DNA of 64,000 nt, taken from the NCBI RefSeq assembly GCF_002871005.1, contig NZ_PHSN01000028.1, forward strand, positions 1 through 64,000, written 5' to 3'. A program made the position numbers and the translations under genes. Under the pieces are notes generated by a model that saw nothing but the letters and a program-made list of their open reading frames with translations, searched no databases and was not told the DNA's origin. Position 1 is the first letter of the stretch; every line of letters begins with the position of its first letter. Below, piece by piece: positions 16,933 to 27,266 of the stretch. This stretch comes from Acidimangrovimonas sediminis. GTDB taxonomy: Bacteria; Pseudomonadota; Alphaproteobacteria; Rhodobacterales; Rhodobacteraceae.

Positions 16933-17675
16933 CTGCGCACTCCCAGATAGGCGGCGGCGACCTCTTCGTAGTTCCGCTTCAGATCCGCGGCCGGCCCCTC
17001 GAGGCTGATCTCGCCGGTCCGCAGCACGTAGGCGCGGTCGGCCAGACCCAACGCCACGTTGATGTTCTGCTCGACCAGCAGCATGGTGACGCCGGTCTCC
17101 TTCAGCTCGGCGAGACTGGCGAAGATCTGCTGCACGATCAGCGGCGCGATCCCCAGGGACGGTTCGTCCAGCAGCAGAAGCCGCGGCCGCGCCATCAGCG
17201 CGCGCGACAGCGCCACCATCTGCTGTTCGCCCCCGGAAAGCGTGCCCGACTGCTGCTGCGACCGCTCGCGCAGGATCGGGAACAGATCGTACAGCCGCTC
17301 GCGGTCGGCCTCGACATTCTCGCGGTCGCGTCGCTGGGCGGCGCCAAGGCGCAGGTTCTCGGCCACGGTGAGCGATCCGAACAGGCGCCGCCCCTCGGGC
17401 GAATGCGCCACCCCGCGTGCCACGATCTGCGACGGGCGCAGTCCGTCGATCCGGTCGCCCTCCAGCCGCACCTCGCCCGCCCGCGGCCGCACCACACCCG
17501 AAATCGTGCGCAGCATCGTGCTCTTGCCCGCGCCGTTCGCCCCCAGCAGCGCCACGACCTCGCCACGCCGCACCTCGATCGAGAGGTCGCGCAGCGCGGT
17601 GACGGCGCCGTAGGTCACGGTCAGCCCGCGCACGCCCAGGACCTCGTCAGTGTCGATATGATCAGCCGTGGCCAA
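16929..17675 (-). CDS. livF: branched-chain-type ABC transporter ATPase LivF
   Basis: 248 residues. Walker A is LLGANGAGKST, the signature is TLSGGEQQ, Walker B is LLLLDEPSLGIAP (the SLGIAP ending is characteristic of LivF), and the switch region is LLVEQNINVAL. It overlaps livG by 14 bases and livH by 4. The extra N-terminal segment before LGVRGLTVTYG is short and acidic. It forms the ATPase pair with LivG. Confidence 0.94.
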   Translation of the reverse strand: MATADHIDTDEVLGVRGLTVTYGAVTALRDLSIEVRRGEVVALLGANGAGKSTMLRTISGVVRPRAGEVRLEGDRIDGLRPSQIVARGVAHSPEGRRLFGSLTVAENLRLGAAQRRDRENVEADRERLYDLFPILRERSQQQSGTLSGGEQQMVALSRALMARPRLLLLDEPSLGIAPLIVQQIFASLAELKETGVTMLLVEQNINVALGLADRAYVLRTGEISLEGPAADLKRNYEEVAAAYLGVRR

Positions 17676-18438
17676 GGTAGACCTCCCTCACCGCGGGATG
17701 GGCCTGCACCTCGGCCGGGGTGCCCTCGAAAACCTTGCTGCCGTGGGCCAGCACCTGGATCCGCTCGCACAGGTTCATGATCAGGTCCATGTCGTGCTCG
17801 ACGATGATCACGGCGAGGTCATAGCGGGTGCGGATCTCGTCGATCAGCCCCAGGAGCACCTTGGTCTCGCTTGCATCCATGCCTGCCGCGGGCTCGTCGA
17901 GCAGCAGAAGGCTTGGCCGGGTGGCCAGCGCCCGGATGATTTCCAGTCGCCGCTGGTCGCCATAGGGCAGATCCCGCGCCCGGTTTTCCTGCCGCGCGGT
18001 CAAGCCCACGAGATCCAGAAGCTCCTCGGTGATCTCCTCGACCGCGGCCTCGGCCCGGCGCCGCCGCCCGCCCCCCAGAAGCGCCGCGGCAAGACCCGTG
18101 CGCTGGCGCAGCTCCGCCGCGGCGCGCACGTTGTCGGCCACGCTGAGCGCCTGGAAAAGCCGCGTGCCCTGGAACGTCCGGGCGATCCCCAGCCGCACGA
18201 TCCGGTCCGCCGGCTGCGCGACGATCGGCGCGCCGGCAAAGCGGATCTCGCCGGAATCCGGCTGCAGGAACCCGCTGATGAGGTTGAAGAACGTGCTCTT
18301 GCCCGAGCCGTTCGGACCGATCACGCCGACGATCTCGCCGCGGTCGACCCGGATCGACTGGTCGCTGAGCGCGACGAGACTGCGGAACGACTTGGTAAGC
18401 CCCCTCGTCTCGAGCAGCGGTCCGGCGTCGGAAACCAC
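17662..18438 (-). CDS. livG: branched-chain-type ABC transporter ATPase LivG
   Basis: 258 residues with Walker A VIGPNGSGKST, a long LivG-type helical insert containing a run of arginines (RRRRAEAAVEE), signature DLPYGDQRR (LivG proteins have this variant instead of LSGGQ), Walker B LLLDEPAAGMDASE and IIVEHDMDLIM. The start is a GTG with AAAGGA 9 bases upstream; no better ATG is available. It is the first gene of the seven-gene leftward operon and diverges from the RpiR-family regulator, which is the likely controller. Confidence 0.92.
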   Translation of the reverse strand: MVSDAGPLLETRGLTKSFRSLVALSDQSIRVDRGEIVGVIGPNGSGKSTFFNLISGFLQPDSGEIRFAGAPIVAQPADRIVRLGIARTFQGTRLFQALSVADNVRAAAELRQRTGLAAALLGGGRRRRAEAAVEEITEELLDLVGLTARQENRARDLPYGDQRRLEIIRALATRPSLLLLDEPAAGMDASETKVLLGLIDEIRTRYDLAVIIVEHDMDLIMNLCERIQVLAHGSKVFEGTPAEVQAHPAVREVYLGHG

Positions 18439-18569
18439 GCGGCTGATCCTTTCGCATCGTCAGGCCAGGCGAAAGACAACAGGGAATATGGGCGCGAAGC
18501 AGCACTTCGCACGGCATTGCGCGACCCAGCGGCCGCCTCCCTGTCGCCCCTTCACCCGGGGTTTGTTCT

Positions 18570-18586
18570 TGTAATAAAAATTTCCA
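18570..18586. promoter_or_regulatory. candidate RpiR-family operator between livG and the regulator
   Basis: TGTAAT-AAAAA-TTTCCA is an imperfect inverted repeat in the only AT-rich part of the 208-base divergent spacer. It resembles the RpiR-family HexR box (TGTAAT ... ATTACA) in its left half. A second TGTAAT occurs at 18609-18614, and a leftward TTGACA element at 18606-18601 lies between. Assignment to the adjacent RpiR regulator is inference. Confidence 0.35.
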
Positions 18587-18646
18587 TGCTGGATCAAATG
18601 TGTCAATCCTGTAATGTATGAGTTGGATCCACGAGGCGGTCGAGCG

Positions 18647-19528
18647 ATGAAAGAAGAGGCGGAATTCACGGGCCGGTCAGTGGCGGAGCGGATTCGCAAC
18701 ACCCTTGGCCGACTGACCGCATCCGAGCGGCGCCCGGCACTGACGCTTCTGGAAAGCTACCCCGTCGCGGGGCTGGAGACGGTGGCGCAATTCGCCCGCC
18801 GCGCAGGGGTCAGCGGCCCGACGATCCTGCGGCTGACGGCCAAACTGGGCTTCGACAGCTACGCGGGATTTCAGCAGGCACTGCGCGACGAGCTGGAAAG
18901 CCGCCTTCAGGCGCCGCTGTCGAAGGCGCCCGTCGCCTCGACCCGGGCCGAGGGGCGCGACTTCATCGGCGATTACACCGAGGCGATCGTCGGCAACATC
19001 CAGACCTCGATGGCGCAGATTCCGCGGGCGGAATTCGAGGCGGCGGCCGGCCTTCTGGGCGACGAGAAGCGACGCGTGGTGACGATCGGCGGGCGCTTCA
19101 CCCACAGCCTCGCGCAGCACCTCTACCTTCACCTGCGCGAGCTGCGCCCCCGGGTCGCGCTGGTCGGCGACCAGACCGCGACCTGGCCGGAGCACCTGCT
19201 CGACCTTGCGCGCAACGACGTGCTGGTGGTCTTTGACATCCGCCGCTTTCAGGACGACGTGGTGCAATTCGCCAAGCAGGCGGCGGCGGGTGGCACGCAT
19301 GTCATCCTGTTCACCGACACCTGGGTTTCGCCCGTGGCGGCGGTGGCGACCCATGTCTTCGCCGTGGAAACCGCCCTGCCCTCCAGCTGGGAAAGCTTCG
19401 GCGCGATGATGGCGCTTTCCGAGGCGCTGATCGCCCGCGTCCATGCCGAACGCTGGGGCAGTGCCAAGTCACGGATGGAGCGGCTGGAACAGATCCGCAG
19501 GAACCTGTTCCGGGCGGAAGGCCAATGA
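18647..19528 (+). CDS. MurR/RpiR family transcriptional regulator
   Basis: 293 residues from the chosen ATG. Residues 1-80 form the RpiR helix-turn-helix (ETVAQFARRAGVSGPTILRLTAKLGF), and residues 115-250 form a SIS (sugar isomerase) sensor domain with VVTIGGRFTHSLAQHLYLHL and NDVLVVFDIRRFQDD. An earlier in-frame ATG at 18614 has no ribosome site, whereas ACGAGG lies before the chosen one. The gene diverges from the liv-type operon and is flanked on both sides by isochorismatase-fold genes. SIS-domain regulators usually sense phosphosugars, but this branch is often next to amino-acid or amide importers. Confidence 0.9.
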   Translation: MKEEAEFTGRSVAERIRNTLGRLTASERRPALTLLESYPVAGLETVAQFARRAGVSGPTILRLTAKLGFDSYAGFQQALRDELESRLQAPLSKAPVASTRAEGRDFIGDYTEAIVGNIQTSMAQIPRAEFEAAAGLLGDEKRRVVTIGGRFTHSLAQHLYLHLRELRPRVALVGDQTATWPEHLLDLARNDVLVVFDIRRFQDDVVQFAKQAAAGGTHVILFTDTWVSPVAAVATHVFAVETALPSSWESFGAMMALSEALIARVHAERWGSAKSRMERLEQIRRNLFRAEGQ

Positions 19529-19548
19529 GCCGCGCGTTGCCCGAACGG

Positions 19549-20232
19549 CTAGACCTCCGCCCCCCACCCCGACTCCGCCAGCAGCCCCAGCCAGCCCGCG
19601 CTGTCGAGCATCCGGCAATAGCCGCGAAAGCAGTCGAGCGCGGCGCGATGCCGGTCCCAGGTGTCGGCCATGCAGGCATCTTCGACGCAGGTGACGTAAT
19701 AGCCCCGGTCGGCGCCGTCCTTTACCGTGTGGTCGATGCACTGGTCGGTCAGGAAGCCGGTGACGACGATCTCGTCGATGCCGATGTTGCGCAGCAGATA
19801 GTCGAGGTTGGTCGAGTTGAACAGGCTCGACGAGGTCTTGGGCAGCACCAGCTCGTCACGCGCGGGTGCCAGCGCGTCGATCACCCGCGCCTCCCACGAA
19901 CCCTTGGCGATGAAGAAGTCCGACAGCTTGTAGTCGAGCGACCGGTCGCGCCCGTCTTCGGTGAGATTCTCCATCACCGTATAGATCACCTCGACCCCGG
20001 CTGCGCGGGCGGCGGCGATCAGCCGCCCGAGGTTCGGCACCACGAGGTCACGCGCGGCGGCGAAGAATTCCGGCCGGATCGCCTCCTGCGCCGGATTGTA
20101 TGTGTGGTTCTGCACGTCGACCACCAGAAGGGCCGTGCGCCCCGGCACGACCCCGCGGTCGCGTGTCAGCCCCGCGTCGCGGACCCTCGGGCGATGGCGG
20201 GTGGGGCCGGAGGAAGGGGAACCTTGGGTCAT
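19549..20232 (-). CDS. isochorismatase-fold cysteine amidohydrolase (copy 2)
   Basis: 227 residues, with the catalytic triad visible as Asp39 (LVVDVQ), Lys132 (VLPKTSSSLF) and Cys165 (LTDQCID). It is clearly paralogous to the copy at the far end of the liv operon: both share SLDYKL/SLDHKL, FNST-LDY-LRN-G and TDQC-D--V-DGADRGYY. The start at MTQGSP was chosen because the sequence further upstream is low in similarity and enters the promoter of the divergent gene; the ribosome site is weak (GAGA). The C-terminus is longer than in copy 1. It converges with the RpiR gene and diverges from the N-formylglutamate amidohydrolase gene. Confidence 0.85.
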   Translation of the reverse strand: MTQGSPSSGPTRHRPRVRDAGLTRDRGVVPGRTALLVVDVQNHTYNPAQEAIRPEFFAAARDLVVPNLGRLIAAARAAGVEVIYTVMENLTEDGRDRSLDYKLSDFFIAKGSWEARVIDALAPARDELVLPKTSSSLFNSTNLDYLLRNIGIDEIVVTGFLTDQCIDHTVKDGADRGYYVTCVEDACMADTWDRHRAALDCFRGYCRMLDSAGWLGLLAESGWGAEV

Positions 20233-20350
20233 CGTCGTCTCGCAGGTTGGATAGTTACGGAACATGGGGGACGGGACGGGGCCAGACGGCCCATGATCAG
20301 GCGGCACGGGATACCACCAGCCATAGCGCGCAGATGAAGGAAGGGAAAGC

Positions 20351-21130
20351 ATGACAGCCGACACCCCAAGGTTGCTGGCCGCAGACGAACCCGCGCCGGT
20401 GCGCGTCACGCGGCCCGGGGGCACCTCTGCCTTCTTCCTGACCTGCGACCATGGCGGGCGCCGCTTTCCCCGCGCGCTCGGCGATCTCGGCGTATCCGAG
20501 GCCGAACAGGCGCGTCACATCGGCTGGGATATCGGCGCCGCTGCGGTGGCACAGATGATGTCCGCGGCCCTGGATGCGACGCTGATCGAACAGATCTATT
20601 CGCGTCTCGTGATCGACTGCAACCGCACGCCCTCCGTCCCCTCCTCGATCCCCGAGATCAGTGAAACCACCGAGATCCCTGGCAATCGCGCGCTATCCCC
20701 CGCCGCCCGGCAGGCCCGGATCGACGAGATCTTCGCCCCCTACCACGACCGCACACGCGCACTTCTGGATGCCCGCGCGGCCGCCGGGCGCCCGACCGTG
20801 CTGATCGCGGTGCACAGCTTCACCCCGGTCTACAAGGGCGTCGCGCGCCCCTGGGACATCGGCATCCTCTACAATCGCGACGACCGCGTCGCCCGCCCGC
20901 TGATCGCCGTTCTCGGGGCCGAGGGCGACCTGACGGTCGGCGACAACGAGCCCTACCACGTCGGCGACCAGACCGATTACGGCATCCCGGTGCACGGCGA
21001 AAGGCGCGGCCTGCTGCATGTCGAGCTGGAGATCCGCCAGGACCAGATCGCCGACCCCGCGGGACAGCAGGCCTGGGCCGACCGCCTGGTCCGGCTGTTG
21101 CCCGCGGCCATGGCCCGGCTGGGCGGCTGA
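20351..21130 (+). CDS. N-formylglutamate amidohydrolase family protein
   Basis: 259 residues of the FGase (HutG-type) metallohydrolase family. Recognisable parts are [16 protein letters not shown] (metal histidine), [34 protein letters not shown] and [11 protein letters not shown]. Relatives release formate from N-formylglutamate or cleave other N-acyl amino acids. A clear GAAGGAAGGGAA lies before the ATG. Its neighbours are an isochorismatase-fold amidohydrolase (divergent) and a GAF-Fis regulator (76 bases downstream), with no histidine-degradation genes nearby, so a role in the same unknown amide pathway is more likely than histidine use. Confidence 0.88.
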   Translation: MTADTPRLLAADEPAPVRVTRPGGTSAFFLTCDHGGRRFPRALGDLGVSEAEQARHIGWDIGAAAVAQMMSAALDATLIEQIYSRLVIDCNRTPSVPSSIPEISETTEIPGNRALSPAARQARIDEIFAPYHDRTRALLDARAAAGRPTVLIAVHSFTPVYKGVARPWDIGILYNRDDRVARPLIAVLGAEGDLTVGDNEPYHVGDQTDYGIPVHGERRGLLHVELEIRQDQIADPAGQQAWADRLVRLLPAAMARLGG

Positions 21131-21205
21131 TCGGCAATCCGCAGGCGCGCAGCATTTGCCAGCGCGCAACGCCGGCGCTACCCTCGGATCCGAGGAGACA
21201 GCGCC

Positions 21206-22162
21206 ATGTCACGTACCCGCAGCCATGTCGACACGGTGGTCAGCACCGTCACCTCCGGCTCCGCCGCCGCGCGGTCGGGGCTGGCGGCGTCCTGGCACCG
21301 CTCGATGCAGCACCACCGGCTGGACCCCGCACGCCCGCAGGCGGCACGGCGGCTGAGCGGGGGCGAGCTGGCCGAAAGCCGCGCCCGACTCGACCGGTTC
21401 CTGCAGGTGGCGGCGCCGAAGCTTGACCAGCTTTTCGGCCTCGTGGGCAATTCCGGCTGCGGCGTGCTGCTGACGGACGAGCGCGGGATCGTCCTCGACC
21501 AGCGCCGTGCCGACGCCGATGCGCAGGTCTTCGATGCCTGGGGCCTGACCCCCGGCGCCGACTGGAGCGAGGCGAGCGAGGGCACCAACGGCATCGGCAC
21601 CTGCCTGACAGAGCGGCGCCAGATCACCATCCACCGCGATGAGCATTTCCTTGCCCGCAACATCGGCATGAGCTGCATGGACGCGCCGATCTTCGGTGCC
21701 GACGGCAGCCTTCTGGCCGCGCTCGACGTCTCCTCCGCCCGGGCCGACCAGACTGCGGGCTACAACCGGCTGATCGCCGCCATGGTCGCCCAGACCGCCC
21801 GCGCGATCGAGGCCGACCATTTCCGCGCCTCCTTCCCCGGCGCCCGGATCATCGTCGCCGACACCGGGGAAACCGACGCGGCCGTGCTGCTGGCCGTCGA
21901 CGGCGACGACCTCGTCGTCGGGGCGACCCGGGCGGCGCGGCGGGCCTTCGGCCTGGAACCCCAGGGGCTGCTCCGCCCCCGCCCTGCCTCGGACCTCCTG
22001 GGGCGCGACGACGGCGCCTCGGGTTTCGAGAAGGCCGAGCGCGCGGCGGTGATGCGTGCGCTCGCCCGCACCGGCGGCAACGTGTCCGAGGCCGCCCGGG
22101 CACTGGGGGTCGGCCGCGCCACGCTCTATCGCCGGATGAAACGGCTGGGCATCGGGGATTGA
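21206..22162 (+). CDS. GAF domain and Fis-type HTH regulator, AcoR-like but without AAA+ domain
   Basis: 318 residues. The N-terminal part (about 20-190) matches the sensory region of AcoR-type activators: [43 protein letters not shown] and [22 protein letters not shown]. The C-terminal 45 residues form a Fis-type helix-turn-helix ([30 protein letters not shown]). The central sigma-54-interacting AAA+ ATPase domain with GAFTGA is entirely missing; only about 90 residues separate the parts. It therefore cannot work as a classical sigma-54 activator. The aldehyde dehydrogenase gene follows in the same direction after a perfect palindrome, and is the likely target. Confidence 0.88.
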   Translation: MSRTRSHVDTVVSTVTSGSAAARSGLAASWHRSMQHHRLDPARPQAARRLSGGELAESRARLDRFLQVAAPKLDQLFGLVGNSGCGVLLTDERGIVLDQRRADADAQVFDAWGLTPGADWSEASEGTNGIGTCLTERRQITIHRDEHFLARNIGMSCMDAPIFGADGSLLAALDVSSARADQTAGYNRLIAAMVAQTARAIEADHFRASFPGARIIVADTGETDAAVLLAVDGDDLVVGATRAARRAFGLEPQGLLRPRPASDLLGRDDGASGFEKAERAAVMRALARTGGNVSEAARALGVGRATLYRRMKRLGIGD

Positions 22163-22211
22163 GGGCGGCGATTGAGGGCGGGGAGGAAGGGCGGCGATTG
22201 ATCCCGCCCCC

Positions 22212-22229
22212 TGTCTCGGATCTGAGACA
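22212..22229. promoter_or_regulatory. palindrome TGTCTC-N6-GAGACA, candidate GAF-Fis regulator site
   Basis: Perfect 6-bp arms around GGATCT, 104 bases before the aldehyde dehydrogenase start and 50 bases after the regulator stop. The symmetry and location suit a dimeric Fis-type helix-turn-helix protein. Flanking sequence contains a duplicated GATTGAGGGCGG just upstream. Confidence 0.5.
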
Positions 22230-22333
22230 AGGCCGCCCCCTCGCCCGCCCCGACCGGGCTGCGCCAGGGCACCGAAAGGCCCATTCTCCGAAGTAACCGG
22301 GTGGAGGACCCGGCGCATGAGGAGGAGATTTCC

Positions 22334-23854
<1,521 letters not shown>

Positions 23855-24061
23855 CCCGGGCCTGACCGGACAGGATGCGCCTACCCTCCCGTGCGCATCC
23901 TTACCCCGGCCCCGCGCGCTCCTCCTCCCGATGCGTGCGGGGCCACCCCTTTCGGCCACGTCGCGGCTGAGCAGGCCGCCCCTCCCCTCACGGGATGGGC
24001 GGCCTGCCGCATTTTCGGGCAGAGAACGAAAATCAACCGTTGTCAAACATACGCAAAACGA

Positions 24062-24073
24062 ACACAAATGTGT
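24062..24073. promoter_or_regulatory. palindrome ACACA-AA-TGTGT upstream of ugpB
   Basis: Perfect 5-bp inverted repeat in the AT-rich part of the 277-base gap before ugpB, 59 bases before the start codon. ugp operons are often under phosphate (PhoB) control, but I could not find two convincing 7-base PhoB half-sites here. It may be an operator for an unlinked regulator. Confidence 0.3.
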
Positions 24074-24131
24074 CACAGACGAAGATTAGTCGTGACCCCA
24101 GTTCACGCGATCCTCAAAGGGAGGAAGTCCA

Positions 24132-25457
24132 ATGATCCGCACTACCCTCGTCAGCGCGATGGCGCTGGCGGCCTCGATGAGCATGGCCCAGGCCAAGACC
24201 ACCATCACCTGGTGGCACGCCATGGGCGGCGAGCTTGGCCAGAAGCTCGACCAGATCGTGGCCGACTACAACAAGAGCCAGGACCAATACGAGGTCGTCG
24301 CGACCTACAAGGGGTCCTACCCCGAGACGATGACCGCGGCGATCGCGGCGTTCCGCGCCAAGAAGCAGCCCGACATCGTGCAGGTGTTCGAGGTCGGCAC
24401 CGGCACCATGATGGCCGCCAAGGGCGCGATCTATCCGGTCTACAAGCTGATGAAGGACACCGGGACCGAATTCGACCCGAAATCCTACCTGCAGGCGGTG
24501 GTTGGCTATTACACCGACACCGACGGCAACATGCTGTCGATGCCGTTCAACTCCTCCACCCCGATCCTCTATTACAACAAGGACGCCTTCAAGAAGGCGG
24601 GCCTCGACCCCGATCAGCCGCCCAAGACCTGGGCTGAAGTGGTGGACGATTCGAAAAAGATCATGTCCTCGGGCGCGGCCAAGTGCGGCTTTACCACGGG
24701 GTGGGTCTCGTGGGTGCAGACCGAGAACTTCTCGGCCTGGCACAACCAGCCGATCGGCACGATGGAGAACGGCTTCGGCGGGCTCGACGCCCGGCTGGTC
24801 TTCGGCAAGGACGAGGCGCTGGTGAAGCACTGGGCGAACCTTGCCAAGTGGCAGAAGGACGGGATCTTCAAGTACGGCGGCCCGGTGGGCGGCAACGACG
24901 CGCCGCCGATGTTCTATTCGGGCGATTGCGCGATGTACATGAACTCCTCGGCCTCGCGCGCCGGTGTCCTGATCAACACCAAGGGCAAGTTCGAGGTGGG
25001 CTACGGCATGCTGCCCTACTACAAGGACGTGAAGGGCGCGCCGCAGAACACCATCATCGGCGGCGCCACGCTGTGGGTGCTGGGCGGTCACGACAAGGCC
25101 GAATACAAGGGTGTCGCGGACTTCCTGCACTACCTGTCGTCCGCCAAGGTGCAGGCCGACTGGTCGCAGTTCTCGGGCTACCTGCCGATCACCCAGGCCG
25201 CCTATGACCTCGGCAAGAGCCAGGGCTTCTACGAGAAGAACCCGGGGTCGGACGTCGGGATCAAGGAAATCACCCTGAACACCCCGACCGCCAATTCCAA
25301 GGGCCTGCGCTTCGGCAACTACGTCCAGGTGCGCGACATCATCGACGACGAGTTCCAGAAGCTGCTGTCGGGCAGCGAGACCGCGCAACAGGCGCTCGAC
25401 AACGTTGACAGCCGCGGCAACGACCTGATCGCCAAGTTCGAACAGGCCAACAAGTAA
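24132..25457 (+). CDS. ugpB: sn-glycerol-3-phosphate ABC transporter substrate-binding protein UgpB
   Basis: 441 residues, the standard UgpB length. A Sec signal peptide of about 21 residues ends SMAQA, followed by [12 protein letters not shown], the usual UgpB opening. [39 protein letters not shown] and [21 protein letters not shown] are strongly characteristic. It binds glycerol-3-phosphate or glycerophosphodiesters in the periplasm. GGGAGGA precedes the ATG. The order B-A-E-C matches E. coli, but no ugpQ phosphodiesterase gene follows, since the next gene is convergent. Confidence 0.95.
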   Translation: MIRTTLVSAMALAASMSMAQAKTTITWWHAMGGELGQKLDQIVADYNKSQDQYEVVATYKGSYPETMTAAIAAFRAKKQPDIVQVFEVGTGTMMAAKGAIYPVYKLMKDTGTEFDPKSYLQAVVGYYTDTDGNMLSMPFNSSTPILYYNKDAFKKAGLDPDQPPKTWAEVVDDSKKIMSSGAAKCGFTTGWVSWVQTENFSAWHNQPIGTMENGFGGLDARLVFGKDEALVKHWANLAKWQKDGIFKYGGPVGGNDAPPMFYSGDCAMYMNSSASRAGVLINTKGKFEVGYGMLPYYKDVKGAPQNTIIGGATLWVLGGHDKAEYKGVADFLHYLSSAKVQADWSQFSGYLPITQAAYDLGKSQGFYEKNPGSDVGIKEITLNTPTANSKGLRFGNYVQVRDIIDDEFQKLLSGSETAQQALDNVDSRGNDLIAKFEQANK

Positions 25458-25476
25458 GCCTGGCACCAACATCTCG

Positions 25477-25498
25477 GGCCCGCGCCACGGCGCGGGCC
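25477..25498 (+). terminator. GC-rich hairpin between ugpB and ugpA
   Basis: GGCCCGCGCC / GGCGCGGGCC forms a perfect 9-10-bp stem with a 2-4-base loop, followed by TTTCC. It lies 19 bases after the ugpB stop and 27 before ugpA. It may be a partial terminator or an mRNA-stabilising hairpin that keeps binding-protein mRNA more abundant than that of the permease genes. Confidence 0.6.
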
Positions 25499-25524
25499 TT
25501 TCCGCTTTCGCATCCGGCGCCCAG

Positions 25525-26403
25525 ATGAAACGAACCCACTTCCGAAACAAGATCCTGCCCTACCTGCTGATCGCCCCGCAGCTGGCGATCACCATCGTGT
25601 TCTTCCTCTGGCCTGCCGGCGAGGCGGTGCTGCAGAGCTTCCAGCAGGAGGATGCCTTCGGGCTGAAGACAAGCTGGGTGGGCCTTGCCAATTACAGCGA
25701 CCTGTTCAGCGACCCGGTCTACATCCAGTCGCTCGAGGTGACGGTCGTCTTCACCATCGCGGTGACTGCGGCGGCGCTGATCGTGGCCCTGCTGCTGGCG
25801 CTGGCCGTCGACCGCGCGGTGAAGTCGGGCCCGGCCTACACCACGCTGCTGGTCTGGCCCTACGCCGTGGCGCCCGCGGTGGTGGGCGTGCTGTGGTGGT
25901 TCCTCTTCAACCCCACGATCGGCATCCTGCCCTACCTTCTGTCGCTGGTCGGCTACCACTGGAACCACGCGCTGAACGGCACAGACGCGATGATCCTCGT
26001 CGTGATCGCCTCTGCCTGGCCGCAGGTCAGCTACAACTTCCTGTTCTTCGTGGCAGGGCTGCAATCCATTCCCGCCTCGATGCGCGAGGCCGCGGCGATC
26101 GACGGCGCGGGCCCGGTGAAACGCTTCTTCACCATCACCCTACCGCTCCTGTCGCCGACCACCTTCTTCCTGACCGTGGTGAACTTCGTTTACGCCATGT
26201 TCGCGACCTTCCCGGTGATCCACGCCACCACCAAGGGCGGCCCCGCCGGATCGACCGACATCCTGGTGTTCAAGGTCTACAACGACGGCTTCATCGGGCT
26301 GAACCTCGGCTCCTCGGCCGCGCAGTCGGTCGTCCTCCTGGTCATCGTCATCGCGCTAACCGTGATCCAGTTCCGCTTCGTCGAGCGGCGCGTCCAGTAT
26401 TGA
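25525..26403 (+). CDS. ugpA: sn-glycerol-3-phosphate ABC transporter permease UgpA
   Basis: 292 residues, six predicted membrane segments, MalF/UgpA-type permease. The EAA motif reads [25 protein letters not shown]. It starts [22 protein letters not shown], as UgpA proteins usually do. The ribosome site is weak, so translation may be limited compared with ugpB. It forms the pore with UgpE. Confidence 0.94.
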   Translation: MKRTHFRNKILPYLLIAPQLAITIVFFLWPAGEAVLQSFQQEDAFGLKTSWVGLANYSDLFSDPVYIQSLEVTVVFTIAVTAAALIVALLLALAVDRAVKSGPAYTTLLVWPYAVAPAVVGVLWWFLFNPTIGILPYLLSLVGYHWNHALNGTDAMILVVIASAWPQVSYNFLFFVAGLQSIPASMREAAAIDGAGPVKRFFTITLPLLSPTTFFLTVVNFVYAMFATFPVIHATTKGGPAGSTDILVFKVYNDGFIGLNLGSSAAQSVVLLVIVIALTVIQFRFVERRVQY

Positions 26404-26413
26404 GGAGGCCCAG

Positions 26414-27262
26414 ATGGTCGAAAAACGCCCCTTCCTGAACTTCCTCGCCCATGCCGTGCTGGTGCTCGGCGTGCTGATCGTGGCCTTCCCGATCTACGTG
26501 GCCTTCATCGCCTCGACCCACGGACCGACCGACTTCCTGTCGGGGCTGATCCCGCTGACGCCGGGCGACAACATGGTCAATACCTACGGCAAGATGATGA
26601 CCGACGGCATGGCCTCGGCCGGCATGCCGCCGCTGTCGTTGCAGATGTTCAACTCGCTCATCATGGCCCTGACCATCGCGATCGGGAAAATCGCAATCTC
26701 CATCATCTCGGCCTATGCCATCGTCTATTTCCGCTTTCCCTTCCGGGGCCTTGCCTTCTGGCTCATCTTCATCACGCTGATGCTGCCGGTCGAGGTGCGG
26801 ATCCTGCCGACCTACCACGTGGTGGCCTCGCTGGGCATGCTGGATACCTACGCGGGCCTGACGATCCCGCTCATTGCCTCGGCCACCGCAACCTTCCTGT
26901 TCCGGCAGGTGTTCCTGACCATTCCGGACGAGTTGATGGAGGCCGCGCGGATCGACGGCGCGGGGCCGCTGAAATTCTTCTGGGACATCCTCTTGCCGAT
27001 GTCGCGCAACAACATCGCGGCGCTGTTCGTGATCCTCTTCATCTATGGCTGGAACCAGTATCTCTGGCCGCTGCTGGTGACCACGGATCCCTCGCATTAC
27101 ACCATCGTCATGGGCATCAAGCGGATGGCCGACGTGGTCGATAGCCAGCCGCAGTGGAACTACATCATGGCGACCGCCATCCTGGCCATGCTGCCGCCCG
27201 TGCTGGTCGTCATTCTCATGCAAAAGCTCTTCGTGAAGGGCCTGATCGAGACGGAGAAGTAA
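26414..27262 (+). CDS. ugpE: sn-glycerol-3-phosphate ABC transporter permease UgpE
   Basis: 282 residues, six membrane segments. The EAA loop is [33 protein letters not shown] and the C-terminal [23 protein letters not shown] is diagnostic for UgpE. GGAGG lies just before the ATG, and the gap to ugpA is only 10 bases. It is the second half of the membrane channel of the glycerol-3-phosphate importer. Confidence 0.95.
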   Translation: MVEKRPFLNFLAHAVLVLGVLIVAFPIYVAFIASTHGPTDFLSGLIPLTPGDNMVNTYGKMMTDGMASAGMPPLSLQMFNSLIMALTIAIGKIAISIISAYAIVYFRFPFRGLAFWLIFITLMLPVEVRILPTYHVVASLGMLDTYAGLTIPLIASATATFLFRQVFLTIPDELMEAARIDGAGPLKFFWDILLPMSRNNIAALFVILFIYGWNQYLWPLLVTTDPSHYTIVMGIKRMADVVDSQPQWNYIMATAILAMLPPVLVVILMQKLFVKGLIETEK

Positions 27263-27266
27263 GACG

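Noticed and set aside
18614-18646. Upstream ATG as start for the RpiR gene
   Set aside because: No ribosome site before it, and the added 11 residues have no family similarity.
22267-22280. GG-N10-GC resembling a sigma-54 core before the aldehyde dehydrogenase
   Set aside because: The flanking -24/-12 bases do not match (TTGC replaced by GGCC when the GGCAC is aligned), and the adjacent regulator lacks an AAA+ domain.
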